From contig CM034534.1 in NCBI GenBank assembly GCA_020002185.1, forward strand, positions 68,976,946-69,040,945: 64,000 nt of DNA, written 5' to 3'. Source of the DNA: Paraescarpia echinospica (taxonomy: Eukaryota; Annelida; Polychaeta; Sabellida; Siboglinidae). Position 1 is the first letter of the stretch, and each line of letters starts with the position of its first letter. A model generated the notes under the pieces. That model saw only the letters and a list, made by a program, of their open reading frames with translations. It was not told where the DNA came from and ran no database searches. Of the stretch, positions 51,482-63,123 are shown in pieces. The position numbers and the translations under genes are program-made.

Positions 51482-52582
51482 ATATCACATTAAATTATCA
51501 CTGTCAGTTGGTAACAACACATTGCAGTGGACGTACGACAGTACGTTATCCCTGTCTGTTGGCAACAGCACATTGCAGTAGATGTATGACAGTACATTAT
51601 CCATGTCAGTTGGTGACAACACATTGCAGTGGACGTATGACAGTACATTATCCCTGTCTATTGGTAATAACACATTGCAGTTTACGTATGACAGTACATT
51701 ATCCATATCAGTTGGTGATAACACATTGCAGTAGATGTATGACAGTACATTATCCATGTCAGTTGGTAACAACACATTGCAGTAGATGTAAGACAGTACA
51801 TTATCCCTGTCTGTTGGTGACAACACATTGCAGTGGATGTGTGATAGTACATTATCCCTATCTGTTGGCGACAACACATTGCAGTGGATGTATGACAGTA
51901 CATTATCCATGTCAGTTGGTAACAACACATTGCAGTAGATGTATGACAGTACATTATCCATGTCAGTTGGTAACAACACATTGCAGTAGATGTATGACAG
52001 TACATTATCCATGTCAGTTGGTGACAGCACATTGCAGTAGATGTATGACAGTACATTATCCCTGTCTGTTGGTGACAACACATTGCAGTATACGTGTGAC
52101 AGTACATTATCCATATCAGTTGGTGATAACACATTGCAGTAGATGTATGACAGTACAGTATCCATGTCAGTTGGTAACAACACATTGCAGTAGATGTATG
52201 GCAGTACATTATCCCTGTCTGTTGGTGACAACACATTGCAGTGGATGTGTGACAGTACATTATCCCTGTCTGTTGGCGACAACACATTGCAGTAGATGTA
52301 TGACAGTACATTATCCCTGTCTGTTGGTGACAACACATTGTAGTGGATGTATGACAGTACATTATCCATATCAGTTGGTGATGACACATTGCAGTGGATG
52401 TATGACAGTACATTATCCATGTCAGTTGGTGACAGCACATTGCAGTAGATGTATGACAGTACATTATCCCTGTCTGTTGGTGACAACACATTGTAGTAGA
52501 TGTATGACAGTACATTATCCCTGTCTGTTGGTGACAACACATTGCAGTGGATGTATGACAGTACATTATCACTGTCAATGAC
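51482..52582 (+). repeat. 51-bp minisatellite, ~21 units
   Basis: Units of 51 bp built on GTTGGTAACAACACATTGCA, GTAGATGTATGACAGTACAT and TATCCATGTCA. Because 51 is 17 codons and the unit lacks stops in three frames, one + frame of 374 codons and two - frames of 370 and 329 codons run through the array. I regard none as a gene. Confidence 0.95.
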
Positions 52583-52638
52583 CATAAAAATAAACAATTA
52601 TGTCGTTTTTTGTATAGCATATCATTGTTTAATTGCAG

Positions 52639-53404
52639 TGGAAAGAAGATGGCCAGATGATGGATGCGCAACTGGTTGCAGCAATAAAAGTGATCCCATC
52701 TGCAGCAGGACCATGGCTAGCTGCTTCAACAAGTCTTCCATCGGATTTACATCCAATTCATGGAGATCATTTTCTTGACTTTAAGACTCGATGCAACTGT
52801 TTCGAGATATGCACAAGCATATTGCTTGACTTTTCTGTTGGGTCGTCGAGTATATGTAAACCAGGTCCTAGCAACCTGTCCCATGATCATTCGGACAGAG
52901 ATGACGAGTCCGACATGGAGTGTGAGGGTGAGGAGAATGATGTACACAGTATAGTCGTTCGTTGTGCTGGCAGTTCGTTTGATCACTTTCAGCCGCTGCT
53001 ACAGAAAGTCCGTAAGTTTGGCGAGAAAATGGGAGACCTTAGGTCTTTCTGGAACCAGAGCCAGAAAATGTAAAGGACAAGAATGCTATTCTTATTAAGG
53101 TAGAGATGCATGCTGTCTCTCAGTCTATTGGCTATATACACCAGTGCAGGATTTGCCTAGAGTGCACAAAGGGTATTTTAACAAAACACTTTGCTCCATA
53201 AAAATTGAAAAAATTCTTGCACAATACCGACCTCAGCAGGGAAAGTCTTTGCTGACAGCTTATGTCTGCCTTTTGAAAACTGAGAAATGGCCACCGAAAG
53301 ATCCCTTTTTTCGTACAATCAAAAACTGTAGTGCTCATTCACTTTGGCCAACTTATAATATTTCTACACCAGTAATTTGTTATTTAACATATGTATTTTG
53401 GTAA
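52639..53404 (+). pseudogene. HIRAN-like domain gene fragment, frames broken
   Basis: An exon-like segment after a TTTAATTGCAG acceptor. The first frame (to 53073) is unremarkable with an acidic patch (DRDDESDMECEGEEND) and VVRCAGSSFDHFQPLLQKVR. From 53049 another frame reads LEPEPENVKDKNAILIKVEM and QSIGYI, then a two-base slip leads to VQDLPRVHKGYF, KIEKILAQYRPQ, LLKTEKWPPKDPFF. E.E..N..D.NAI.V......IGYI is the HIRAN-type pattern, followed by a tail seen in uncharacterised invertebrate proteins. Two frame changes within ~100 bp suggest a pseudogene. Function unknown. Confidence 0.4.
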
Positions 53405-56400
53405 CATTTACGATAACAAATTTAGAAATTTTTAAACATTTATAATAAAAAACATTATAGAGTTAATTGACAAAAGGCACCACATTCTTAAATATGTTAT
53501 TTACAGATGCTTGTTTACCATAAAATAAAATAAAACATTAAGAAACATAATCAGTGTTAAGGGCTTGTCTTATTATTTTCTGAAATGTGGTAATGATGTG
53601 TGTTAACGTATCTATTTACTATATCATTGACTTTGCAATCTGTGTTAAAACTAGTTTGGAAGAAAATTGCTTGATGAATATATTAGAGAATAGCATTCTT
53701 GTCCCGTACAAATAGTTTTCGTACAATTTTTATACGGTTTTTAAGTTGAACATGTTTTCCGAATGTTTGGCATGTTAACATTGTAAAGAAAAACATTAAT
53801 TTTGATACGCAATACAAATTACAATTGACATATTCCTCTTTACCTTCACACTCCTGTTTCCATGCTCATACACTCTAATAATACACCTGGTTCCTTTTAA
53901 ATGGTTGTGTCTTATCATGTCTATTGCACTTTAATTTACTTATAGCAATCTTAAGACACCCTACTACATAGGGTGAACCCTACATAGCATACCCTTGTCA
54001 CATTTGCTGATCGTGAATATTAATATATAACTGTAAGATAGCTTTGCTTATGATGTTTGTGATTTAAATTTAACATGATAATGTCTTAATGTGTAAACTT
54101 GGGGTTCTACTCAAATTTGATTAAAACTACAATATTATCACACTGCTGTACAAATGGAACACAGTTAAGCTACCAAAATGTTAAACACCCCAAGGTTAGT
54201 TGTTCCTGTGCAATATGTAATACAGACTACAACAATACACAGATACATAACCAATAGTACTGTATCGTGTTATATATGTATATGTTTGTTGAAACTGCCA
54301 CAATGACCTATTTTTGTGGCACTCGATTTCTTGTAGATGTGGATATATTGCTGTTTTTGTCATTTGATTATTTGAAGAACGTGAAACATTTATTAAACTG
54401 TAATTTGTAATCAATATTTCTTGTTGTATTATGTATCATTATATCAGGTATTTAATTTAACGTTTCAAGCAACATTAAACCATTCATACCCAAGTATTAA
54501 TGGTGCAGATGTCGAGACAACATGTGTTCAGGCACAGGGGGAGGTCAGCAACTGAGGAAATCGCATAGAACTTCTGCCGAATGGTTTGCGAGTGTCTCTG
54601 TGGCATGTACACTCGATTTGCCGATAAGATTGAGCCAACTTACTATCTGTTGCACACCAGTTGGTGTAGTCGCAGAAGATGATTCTCGGATGTGACATTC
54701 ACATGAACGTCTACTTCAGCGTTGTAGTCTACCTCTTCCTCTATGTACCGCTCAGTTGCAGTCATATAGTAAAACTGCAGCTCTGGGTATATTTTCTTAC
54801 AAAACTCACTGAAAGTATAACAAACATATTAAGTTTGGTTGAGGATGACCACAAAACATCTTTATGAAACAACGTCATTTAACAAAAATCATCTCCCGTC
54901 TACTCGTTAGTACGTAGCTTACATTGAATAATCATCAGGAAACCTGTGGACAATTTTTTTCATTTCTCATGGTAAAATATATGTAGTGTTGTATTTCAGT
55001 GTTTTGAAATCACCCCCAACTTCTTATGTATAAATGAATTGATGCTAGTCAAGTTTACATGTTGGCGTTTAATATAATTTACAGTTTGATGTACATTCGT
55101 AGTGTCACATTACAAAATACAATCTAAAGCAAGGTCGTCTGTTCCATTAATCAGAAACAATAAGTGTTCTAATTATTAACATGAATTTCTGTATAGTTTG
55201 TTTATGAATAGTGAATTTTAACAAGCATAATTATTCAATTACATTTCAAAGCTCATACAGGGAATGAGCAATGTCACATGGGCAAAAAAGTATAAATTAA
55301 ATAAAAAATGAATTTGCTATGAATATGACATTATTATATTATACCAGTACTAATGTTATGTACTTTTTTCTACTTAAACATACATGCCTTATTTGGAGGG
55401 TGAAGCGGCGCGTAGGAAATGACAAGCCGAAACCAGCTTGTTGTTGCCAAGGTGACTCAGCACTCACGACTTCCATCAGGTATCATTACGACTACTATAT
55501 AGTCCCACAGTTCTATTTCAAAGTCTGCATATATACACATATGACGTATGCGAAATTGAAATGTATTAAGAAATGTGCTTGAGTGCTTGTAATCCGCCGA
55601 TTAAGTTTACAACAATTCGTGCCGGCATATTGCTACGTCTGAATACCGCAACGTCTACATCTACAAGTCTATGTTATCGACTTAGTTGCTGGTGGGGGAA
55701 ATAACCTTCAAAATAATTACAAAAATAAATGTCAGCTACCGTAGCCAGTATAACGTTTTGCGAAATAATGTCGTCATATATTAGTCAACATTAGTCACAG
55801 TCCGGACCAATCCCTGACAATCATGTATTGTAGGCATTGCCATTGGAATGTATTAATTTAAAAGAAATAGTTAAAGAGAAATATTATTGAAGTTGGATCG
55901 CTCAAATACTATAAAATGTAACCGCATTTAAATAAGTGACATTACAAGTATTTAAATCCTTAAAAATACTTGTTAACGATACAGTCAATAGCATACAACA
56001 AAACACTGTAGTCATATCTGATATAATTAGTTAGTGACATAGTATGTAGGTTCACATCAGTTAACTAAAGTTAATCACCATGTAGGCCTAATACTAATTT
56101 AGGTATCTCAAATATTGGCTTGTAATAATGGACCCCGAAATGATGATCCAGTTTTGAGGCGACAATTTAGCAAGCATGCTATCATACCAAGTATTTTCCT
56201 GATATAGATTGCATGACTGCAAACACCAATGTATGATTTTAATAACAAGGACATTGTATTTAATTTATTGACTTTTGAATGTAAGCCTAACAAGGAAAAA
56301 AGGAAATAACGTCACAGGAAAAGGCCACAAAGATTAATAAATATATATTTTGTATTTACAAAGTTCAAATGTTAAGCACATTTGAGTGCACATGCATTTT

Positions 56401-56580
56401 AATCATGAAAATTAAAGATAACACATACACATCCACTAAAAAGAAAACGTTGAAAAAGTCACTTATAAATCGCACTTGTGCTCGAATTTTAATGAATATT
56501 TACAAGATTGTGTCATTTTGTTCATAATATATGACGGAAGTGTCCAAACAACCATAGGGCCTAATAATGAGCACAAGCTT
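53405..56580. other. Non-coding, AT-rich
   Basis: No reading frame, RNA gene or repeat that I can support over ~3.2 kb. Confidence 0.5.
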
Positions 56581-56685
56581 CGAAGGATCCAGCGAAAGAT
56601 TTAGCACGCGAGATGACATCGTCCCTCAAGGTAATACAAATGTCACTTGTAGTGCTGCCACGCCATCGACTTGTAGTGTCAAAAC

Positions 56686-58084
56686 ATGAAGGAAGCCGGT
56701 GGTCGTGTCGACACTGACAGACAACTCATCATTGCTCAAGAAACTTTTCGGGTCACAGATGCCAAGAATAGTTACTGGATGGAAGTGGTGGGCTTGAAAC
56801 GCTTAGACAACCTGACTGAACATGGGGTGAAGATCACCACACTTGCCACTGACAGATATCCCAGCATTAGAAAGACTTTGTTAGAGGATTACCAAGAAAT
56901 AAAGGTTGTTGTCTGCCAAGAAAATTGAGGTTGTCCCTTCGATAGGCGCAATTGCCAACCACCTGTGGTATTGCGCTTGATGAAGGAGATGTGGATCTCG
57001 CTCCTCCATCACATCAGGAATTCCCATTCACGGGCAGCGGGCGCAGAGTTGTACCGGTAGTGCATTCATGAAACGTATACACAACAAGCAGTAAAAACAA
57101 CCCCATGGCTCATTGAAGGTACAGAAGCCTTCACTCTCCAGAAGGCTATACCGGACTGCCGCCTACTGTATGATAGAGAGAGCGTTACGAAGTGCGTTAC
57201 ACTGGTGAACTGGAGAGCTTACACGCCCTCTTATGCACCCAAGTTCAGCCGTCAAGGCATCATAGCCCGACTCCACTTGGCCACCATTCGCCACAACACA
57301 AATACAAGGTAAGGCTTGTGATATTAATAGTGTTGACATTTGATGTTACAAAATAATGTATCAGTTGCTTGACAGAGCTGCACACTTTAGAAATCCAGCA
57401 TTGCATTAGGAAATAAACTGAAATGGCTGAAAATCCCTGCCTGTACTCAATAGCAAAACAATGTTAAGAATACAGTTTCGAAAATACAATCTCACTGCAC
57501 AAGAGTATGCATGCAAACAACAGATAAAATAATTATAACTGAGGACATTTGCTTACTGTTACTTGAATTGTTTAATTATATATAAATGGAATTGGAATGG
57601 TATGCTTTGGAATTGCTTATTGAAATAGAAACTTATGCATATATAATATAATAAATATATAAACATAATTATATATAAATTATATATATATATGATTCAA
57701 TAATAAATATTTGAATGTAATGTGGAATTCCTTGGAAGTTGAAATTGAAAAGGATGGCAGAATTCGGAACCGATTAAAAAATTACATTAGCCGTTTGATT
57801 TCAAGACAGAGAAAGCATACAGCTGTTTGGTTTACTGTGTGCGTGTTACAGCTATAGCCAGCTATTCTTCAGATATTTATATTGTTATACTGATTTTTAA
57901 TTTATCATTTGTTCAATCAGCGGAAAATGGTTAAAACAGCAGACAACAAGCTACGGTATCAGCTGCAGTATTCAAAGCCTGCTTGGTATGTAGTGAAGAA
58001 AGTGATGGCGTCAAAGGACTACAGCTTCCGAGGAGAAATTCTAGAGGGCATTGCAGCTAGATGCACGAGTGGCCCAAAGCTGTG
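56686..58084 (+). pseudogene. Transposase-derived gene, two exons, degenerate
   Basis: Segment 56686-56928 reads TDRQLIIAQETFRV, EVVGLKRLDNLTEHGVKITT, then LATDRYPSIRKTLLEDYQEI, with an Asp in the LATDRYPSI block as in RNase-H-type transposase cores. After a frame change it continues IGAIANHLWY, then HETYTQQAVKTTPWLIEGTE, AIPDCRLLYDRESVTKCVTL, FSRQGIIARLHLATIRHNTN and ends ACAAG|GTAAGG (57311). After an intron, a TTGTTCAATCAG acceptor (57919) leads to KMVKTADNKLRYQLQYSKPA, VVKKVMASKDYSFRGEILEG and a stop at 58084. The F.R.G...R..LA...HN.N then F...L.EG order matches a transposase-like family in aquatic animals whose superfamily I cannot name. At least one stop and one frameshift. Confidence 0.5.
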
Positions 58085-59870
58085 AAGTGTGCTCCAAGTT
58101 GCGACAACGAGTAATGAGGTAACTCTGGCAGAGCATGCAGGCATAAAAAACCAGCAAAAGAGGAGGCTGTGGCAAAGCAAAGAACCCGCTTTACGGAAAA
58201 CTAGTTGTATCCGTATCAATTCGGTTTAGTACCACTAAATTGATACGACATCCAATTTCAAATGACAATGGATTTCTATGCTTAAATAACACTGTTTGAA
58301 CATCACTGGCAGAAGTAGAGAAACGTTTTAGGCAAAGTGGATTCTCACTACTGTATAGGACCTCCTAAAGTAAGGAACATCCACTTGATAGCTTGTATCC
58401 TAGTTGTGGTATGCAATGTGTTTTATTAGACACTATTCGATGAAGGGAACTTTGGGTATATGTAATTTACTGGAATAGTTTAATCTAGTCCAAACATGTT
58501 ACATAGTGCCATAAATCTAGATACATAAATTTGGAGGCACTTGATAGATTTTGAAACTAGTACTACAAGCTTTGAATCTGTATCTTGAATAATAAGTACT
58601 TGTTTTCTTGATAGATGCCCCTAGTGTTGAAAGTTGAAACCCACAAATATGTAAAACTGGAACTGTAATGGAATATTTTGTATGTATGAATTTTTTTTCA
58701 CAATATTTGATCATAATGATGGCCCATATCATCAATAAACGTGGTACTTATTGATGTACTATATGTGCACAGGACTGACACAGACCCAAATTGTAATACA
58801 GTTAGATTAAAATGTGTCACAATGTGAAGTGAATCAACTGAAAGAAACATTGAAAACTGGTGTGTGAATTTGACTAATGCATTGGCACATTCTGCCATGT
58901 AGTCTTATTTATTTGTGAAGTGTTTCTCCATATGAATAAACTGTTGATATATTTCATGTTGGCTTCAGTATTACAAATTGAATTATGAACAGGGACATGC
59001 AAGACACTACAGATCACGTTGTTGTTGCCAAAAATGGGATAAGAAGGCACCGAGTAATTCATTCTACCTTTTGGTCAATCTAATCTTACTTGTCCATGGT
59101 TTTTATTTTCACTGTACACTCACCTGTATAGTGCAATGTCCATAGCTGAAATTTTCATGAACCCCATTCGCTTCTGGATACAGTGCAGGCTGGTATAACA
59201 CGTCTGTTGCCTTTTCCAAGTCTCTCCCTTGACCACAACGTGAAGTGACGTTATGCGGCTAATCGAATCAATCGATATGTTCTGAAAGATCATTTATTTG
59301 CATTAGTTGATAATAAACAACTGTTATCTTATAATTATTGTTATACTGGCAAAACTGTGTTTTATCAATAGCGCATCATGATTTCAGTGAATTCGTTCAT
59401 TTGTTTGTGAAGGGCTGTAATAATTATTATTCTAGGACTACATTTCATGATGTGGTCTTGATAACACACACACATAATATATATAACATTTTTATTATAT
59501 TAAAAACTCCACTTAAATATTTGTGTATCAATAATACATTGCACGATGTCCTGATTATGCATCTATTAGGGTATAGTAGTGTGCAATTTGTCTACATTTT
59601 TATATAAATTAAGCAAGTTGCTTGAACACTTTTAAATAGGGAAGTAAACAACCGTATAAAAAGTATGCACACGTCCTGTCAAGAATAAAAGTAAGTTTAT
59701 TAAGAAAATGATCAAAAATGGTTTGATGAAAATCATAGACATAGTATTTTACGAAGATAGAATGAACCTGAACATTTGAGGTGGGAACAAGTATAATTGC
59801 TCTATTTAAGTTTGACATAGTTATTGCTAGAATAATTATTCGATACTCGTTGAACTGCGTAGTACTTACC
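58085..59870. other. Non-coding, AT-rich
   Basis: Nothing recognisable on either strand. Confidence 0.5.
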
Positions 59871-60187
59871 TACTAGCTATTGGTCGAATCAACGAGTCTG
59901 CACGCAAATCATACAATGACAACAGACCGACTTCCAAGTTCCAACACCGCCTTGTTGGCGCAAACCGTTTCGAAGTCGTCACTCATAGTCGGTACTGCAG
60001 GCATCTGCAAGGTCTGTCATGCGTTGTTGTACGGCAGCTATCTCCCTACAGCAGAGCGACTCGATGTGCGTCGACATTGGGATGCAGTGTCCACACAAAC
60101 ACCATGCGACATTATTAAGTCGCGTAACGTCTTCGTCGTCGATAGACCAACTGTCATTGTCCGACTCTCTTAATCTCATCAGTAGCC

Positions 60188-62880
60188 AAGACTATCAATA
60201 AAAACCCACGCCAGCACCCAAACCTAATAATTGGAGGGGACGTCAATCTACCAGATATGAACTGGACCGACTGGTTGACAACAAATACTAACACTAAAGC
60301 AATGCACGAGAAATTCATTGACTTCTTACTTGATAACTCGCTTTCACAACTAGTTACCAGCACCACAAGACCTGTCTCAAATAGCATCCTGGACCTTCTG
60401 GTTACATCAAACCCTAATCTCATAGACAACATACAGGTACTTCCAGGCATGTCTGACCATTGCATTGAACTGTTTGATATCAACATGAAACCTAAGTTAC
60501 AAAAGAAACCACAAAGAAAGATATACCTCTATGACAGAATTGACCCCAAAACACTGCAAACCAAAGTGCATGATTTCGTCAACAACATCTTAGCCTCAAA
60601 CCCTGAAGAACAATCAGTCGACACAAACTGGGAAACAATTAGAAATGGACTGGACAAAATTGTGGATGACAATGTTCCATCAAAATTCACCAAAGGAAAA
60701 CGAAATCTGCCTTGGATAAAATCTGAAATCAAGCATAAAATGAGAAAACGTGACAAATTGTTCTCAAAAGCCCATAAAACAAACACCCCATCAGATTGGA
60801 AAGCCTATCGTGAATATCGCAACTATGTTACCAAATGTATCCGCCCAGCACACCACGATTATGTCAATAACATAATTGGCAAGAATATGACTGAAAACCC
60901 AAAATCTTTCTGGTCATACGTAAAACTCACTCGCACAGAAAACCTTGGAATCCCAACACTTAAAACTTCTGATAAAATGTGCAGCACAGATCACGATAAG
61001 GCGGAGGCATTGAACATGCATTTCCAAAGCGTATTTAATAAGCAGACACATACACAAATGCACAGTAAAGGTCCATCTCCATATACCTCCATTCCTCACT
61101 TACACATCACAACTGCCGGCATAGCCAAACAATTATCTAGCCTAAGCCCATCAAAAGCATGCGGTCCTGATGAAATGTCACCTCGTTTCCTTAAAATTGT
61201 CGCAAATGAACTAGCTCCAGCTCTTAGATGTCTATTCCAGCAATCCTATAACCAAGCAACAGTCCCAAAACAGTGGCGCAAAGCACTAGTTACAGCAATT
61301 CACAAGAGCGGTCCAAAATCAGATGCCTCCAACTACCGACCCATATCCTTGACCTGCTTGTGCTGTAAAATCATGGAACACATAATCCTAAGTCATGTCG
61401 CCAAACATCTTAACACTCATAACATCCTTATTAATGAACAACATGGATTCAGGAACTGCCTCTCAACTACAACACAACTTATAAACTCAACTAATGACTG
61501 GTCAGAAACACTAAATAAAAAAAGTCAAACTGATGTAATCTTACTAGACTTCAGTAAAGCGTTTGATAAAGTTGCTCATCACCACCTATCGGATAAATTA
61601 AACTACTACGGCATCCGAAACAACACTCTTGGCTGGATCAATAGCTTCTTATCCCACCGTATACAATCTGTTTCAGTCAATGGCACACATTCTTCCTGGG
61701 CTAATGTCACTTCCGGAGTACCTCAGGGATCTGTCCTGGGGCCGGTCCTATTCCTTCTATACATAAACGACATCAAGGAACAAATAAATTCAACAATGAA
61801 ACTCTTTGCAGACGATAGCATCCTATACAGAGAAATAAATAACACAAACGATCAACATGTATTACAAAACGATTTAGAAACCCTCACAACGTGGACTAAG
61901 AAGTGGTCAATGAATTTTAATGTTAAGAAATGTGCAGTCCTCACCATCACACGCAAACGAAACCCCAAACTATATCAATATACATTACTGGGAAAATCAC
62001 TAAACCATGTTCAAAAGCACGACTACCTTGGAGTCACAATATCACATGACCTAAGATGGAACGACCACTGCACCAAAATAACCACCAAAGCCAGCCGCAC
62101 AATTGGACTCTTAAGAAGAACACTGTCACCTTGCTCACAAAATGTCAAAGAAACAGCTTACCAAACCCTTGTCCGACCACAAGTTGAATATGCCAGTGAA
62201 GTCTGGAATCCCAACACAGCAACAGAAATTAACCGTATAGAACAAATCCAAAGAAATGCTGCAAGATTCATCTTCTCCGACTACCGAAAAGAAACAAATA
62301 TGAAACCACTCATAAACAAACTCAACTGGGACTCGCTCCACACACGTCGCCTCATTCAACAAGCATCAATGTCTTACAAAATCCACTGCCACATGGTCAA
62401 CAACAGCCCTCCGTCATGTTTCCAGCACGCCACACATATCTCCAACAGAATCGACCATCCACTTAAATATACCAACACAATAATTCCAACCATCAATGCA
62501 TATAAATATGCATTCTACCCCAGAGCAGTTTCCATATGGAACAGACTACCACCATCTGCTGTTCTACACATCACGCCATCATTGCCAGCCTTCCTCTGTG
62601 TCGCCATGCCAGCCATCAGGGAAATGCAACCGTTGCATGGCGTCCACATCCTCTAAAGCTACAAACTTATGTATATAGTGCACCACTTGTTTTTATCCGC
62701 GCTTTTGTTTGTTTTCCGTTGGTTTTCATTGTTTTTCTTTCTTTATTTGAACATCCTTCTATACCATTTTTTCCCTTTTGTTCGACTGCCCTGACGTTAC
62801 GCACCGCACAAATCCCAGTTTAGCTGTGAACAGCTGTAAAGGGATTACTACGTCAAGCATCAAGCATCAAGACTCCCACA
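60188..62880 (+). mobile_element. 5'-truncated non-LTR retrotransposon (CR1/jockey group) with intact ORF
   Basis: Begins abruptly inside the endonuclease (NLIIGGDVNLPDMNW) and runs through a complete RT to the stop at 62656, then ~220 bp of 3' untranslated sequence. The likely end is near a short CATCAAG repeat (62855-62870). The exact ends and target duplication were not resolved. Confidence 0.8.
60257..62656 (+). CDS. Retrotransposon endonuclease (C-terminal part) and reverse transcriptase, uninterrupted
   Basis: 799 codons from the first ATG; the frame is open from the truncation point (~60188). The endonuclease end reads LLDNSLSQLVTSTTR, ILDLLVTSNP and MSDHCIELF. RT: SPSKACGPDEMSPRFLK, VTAIHKSGPKSDASNYRPIS, NEQHGFRNCLSTTTQL, LDFSKAFDKVAHHHL, SGVPQGSVLGPVLFLLYIND and the catalytic KLFADDSILY. 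C-terminal KHDYLGVTISHDLRWND, VRPQVEYASEVWNPNTATEI and NRLPPSAVLH. It is related to but distinct from the element at 8154-12191. Absence of stops over 2.4 kb implies a recent insertion; the truncated endonuclease makes it non-autonomous. Confidence 0.9.
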   Translation: MNWTDWLTTNTNTKAMHEKFIDFLLDNSLSQLVTSTTRPVSNSILDLLVTSNPNLIDNIQVLPGMSDHCIELFDINMKPKLQKKPQRKIYLYDRIDPKTLQTKVHDFVNNILASNPEEQSVDTNWETIRNGLDKIVDDNVPSKFTKGKRNLPWIKSEIKHKMRKRDKLFSKAHKTNTPSDWKAYREYRNYVTKCIRPAHHDYVNNIIGKNMTENPKSFWSYVKLTRTENLGIPTLKTSDKMCSTDHDKAEALNMHFQSVFNKQTHTQMHSKGPSPYTSIPHLHITTAGIAKQLSSLSPSKACGPDEMSPRFLKIVANELAPALRCLFQQSYNQATVPKQWRKALVTAIHKSGPKSDASNYRPISLTCLCCKIMEHIILSHVAKHLNTHNILINEQHGFRNCLSTTTQLINSTNDWSETLNKKSQTDVILLDFSKAFDKVAHHHLSDKLNYYGIRNNTLGWINSFLSHRIQSVSVNGTHSSWANVTSGVPQGSVLGPVLFLLYINDIKEQINSTMKLFADDSILYREINNTNDQHVLQNDLETLTTWTKKWSMNFNVKKCAVLTITRKRNPKLYQYTLLGKSLNHVQKHDYLGVTISHDLRWNDHCTKITTKASRTIGLLRRTLSPCSQNVKETAYQTLVRPQVEYASEVWNPNTATEINRIEQIQRNAARFIFSDYRKETNMKPLINKLNWDSLHTRRLIQQASMSYKIHCHMVNNSPPSCFQHATHISNRIDHPLKYTNTIIPTINAYKYAFYPRAVSIWNRLPPSAVLHITPSLPAFLCVAMPAIREMQPLHGVHIL

Positions 62881-63123
62881 ACTGAACCTGACCAGGAGCC
62901 GGACATTATCGGACCGTGGATCGCACACTGGGTGAAACCCGTATGACACAGGCCCTTTGTGTGTGTCAACCGTACCAACCGTAATTTCCGAGTGACAAGT
63001 CGAACTAGAGTCTTCATCTGTCGTATCGATTTTCTCCCAAAGTGATACGGAAGTTTAAAAAATCACTTAATAACTGGTCTCTACCAAAATCCTTCGACGT
63101 CTTTGTCAACAACAAAATACAAA

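Noticed and set aside
51485..52597. Long ORFs on both strands of the 51-bp minisatellite as genes
   Set aside because: Pure tandem repeat whose period is a multiple of 3; no start context, domain or flanking exon evidence.
59880..60173. 97-codon plus-strand frame before the intact RT
   Set aside because: No recognisable motif and the retroelement begins just after it; likely chance in flanking DNA.
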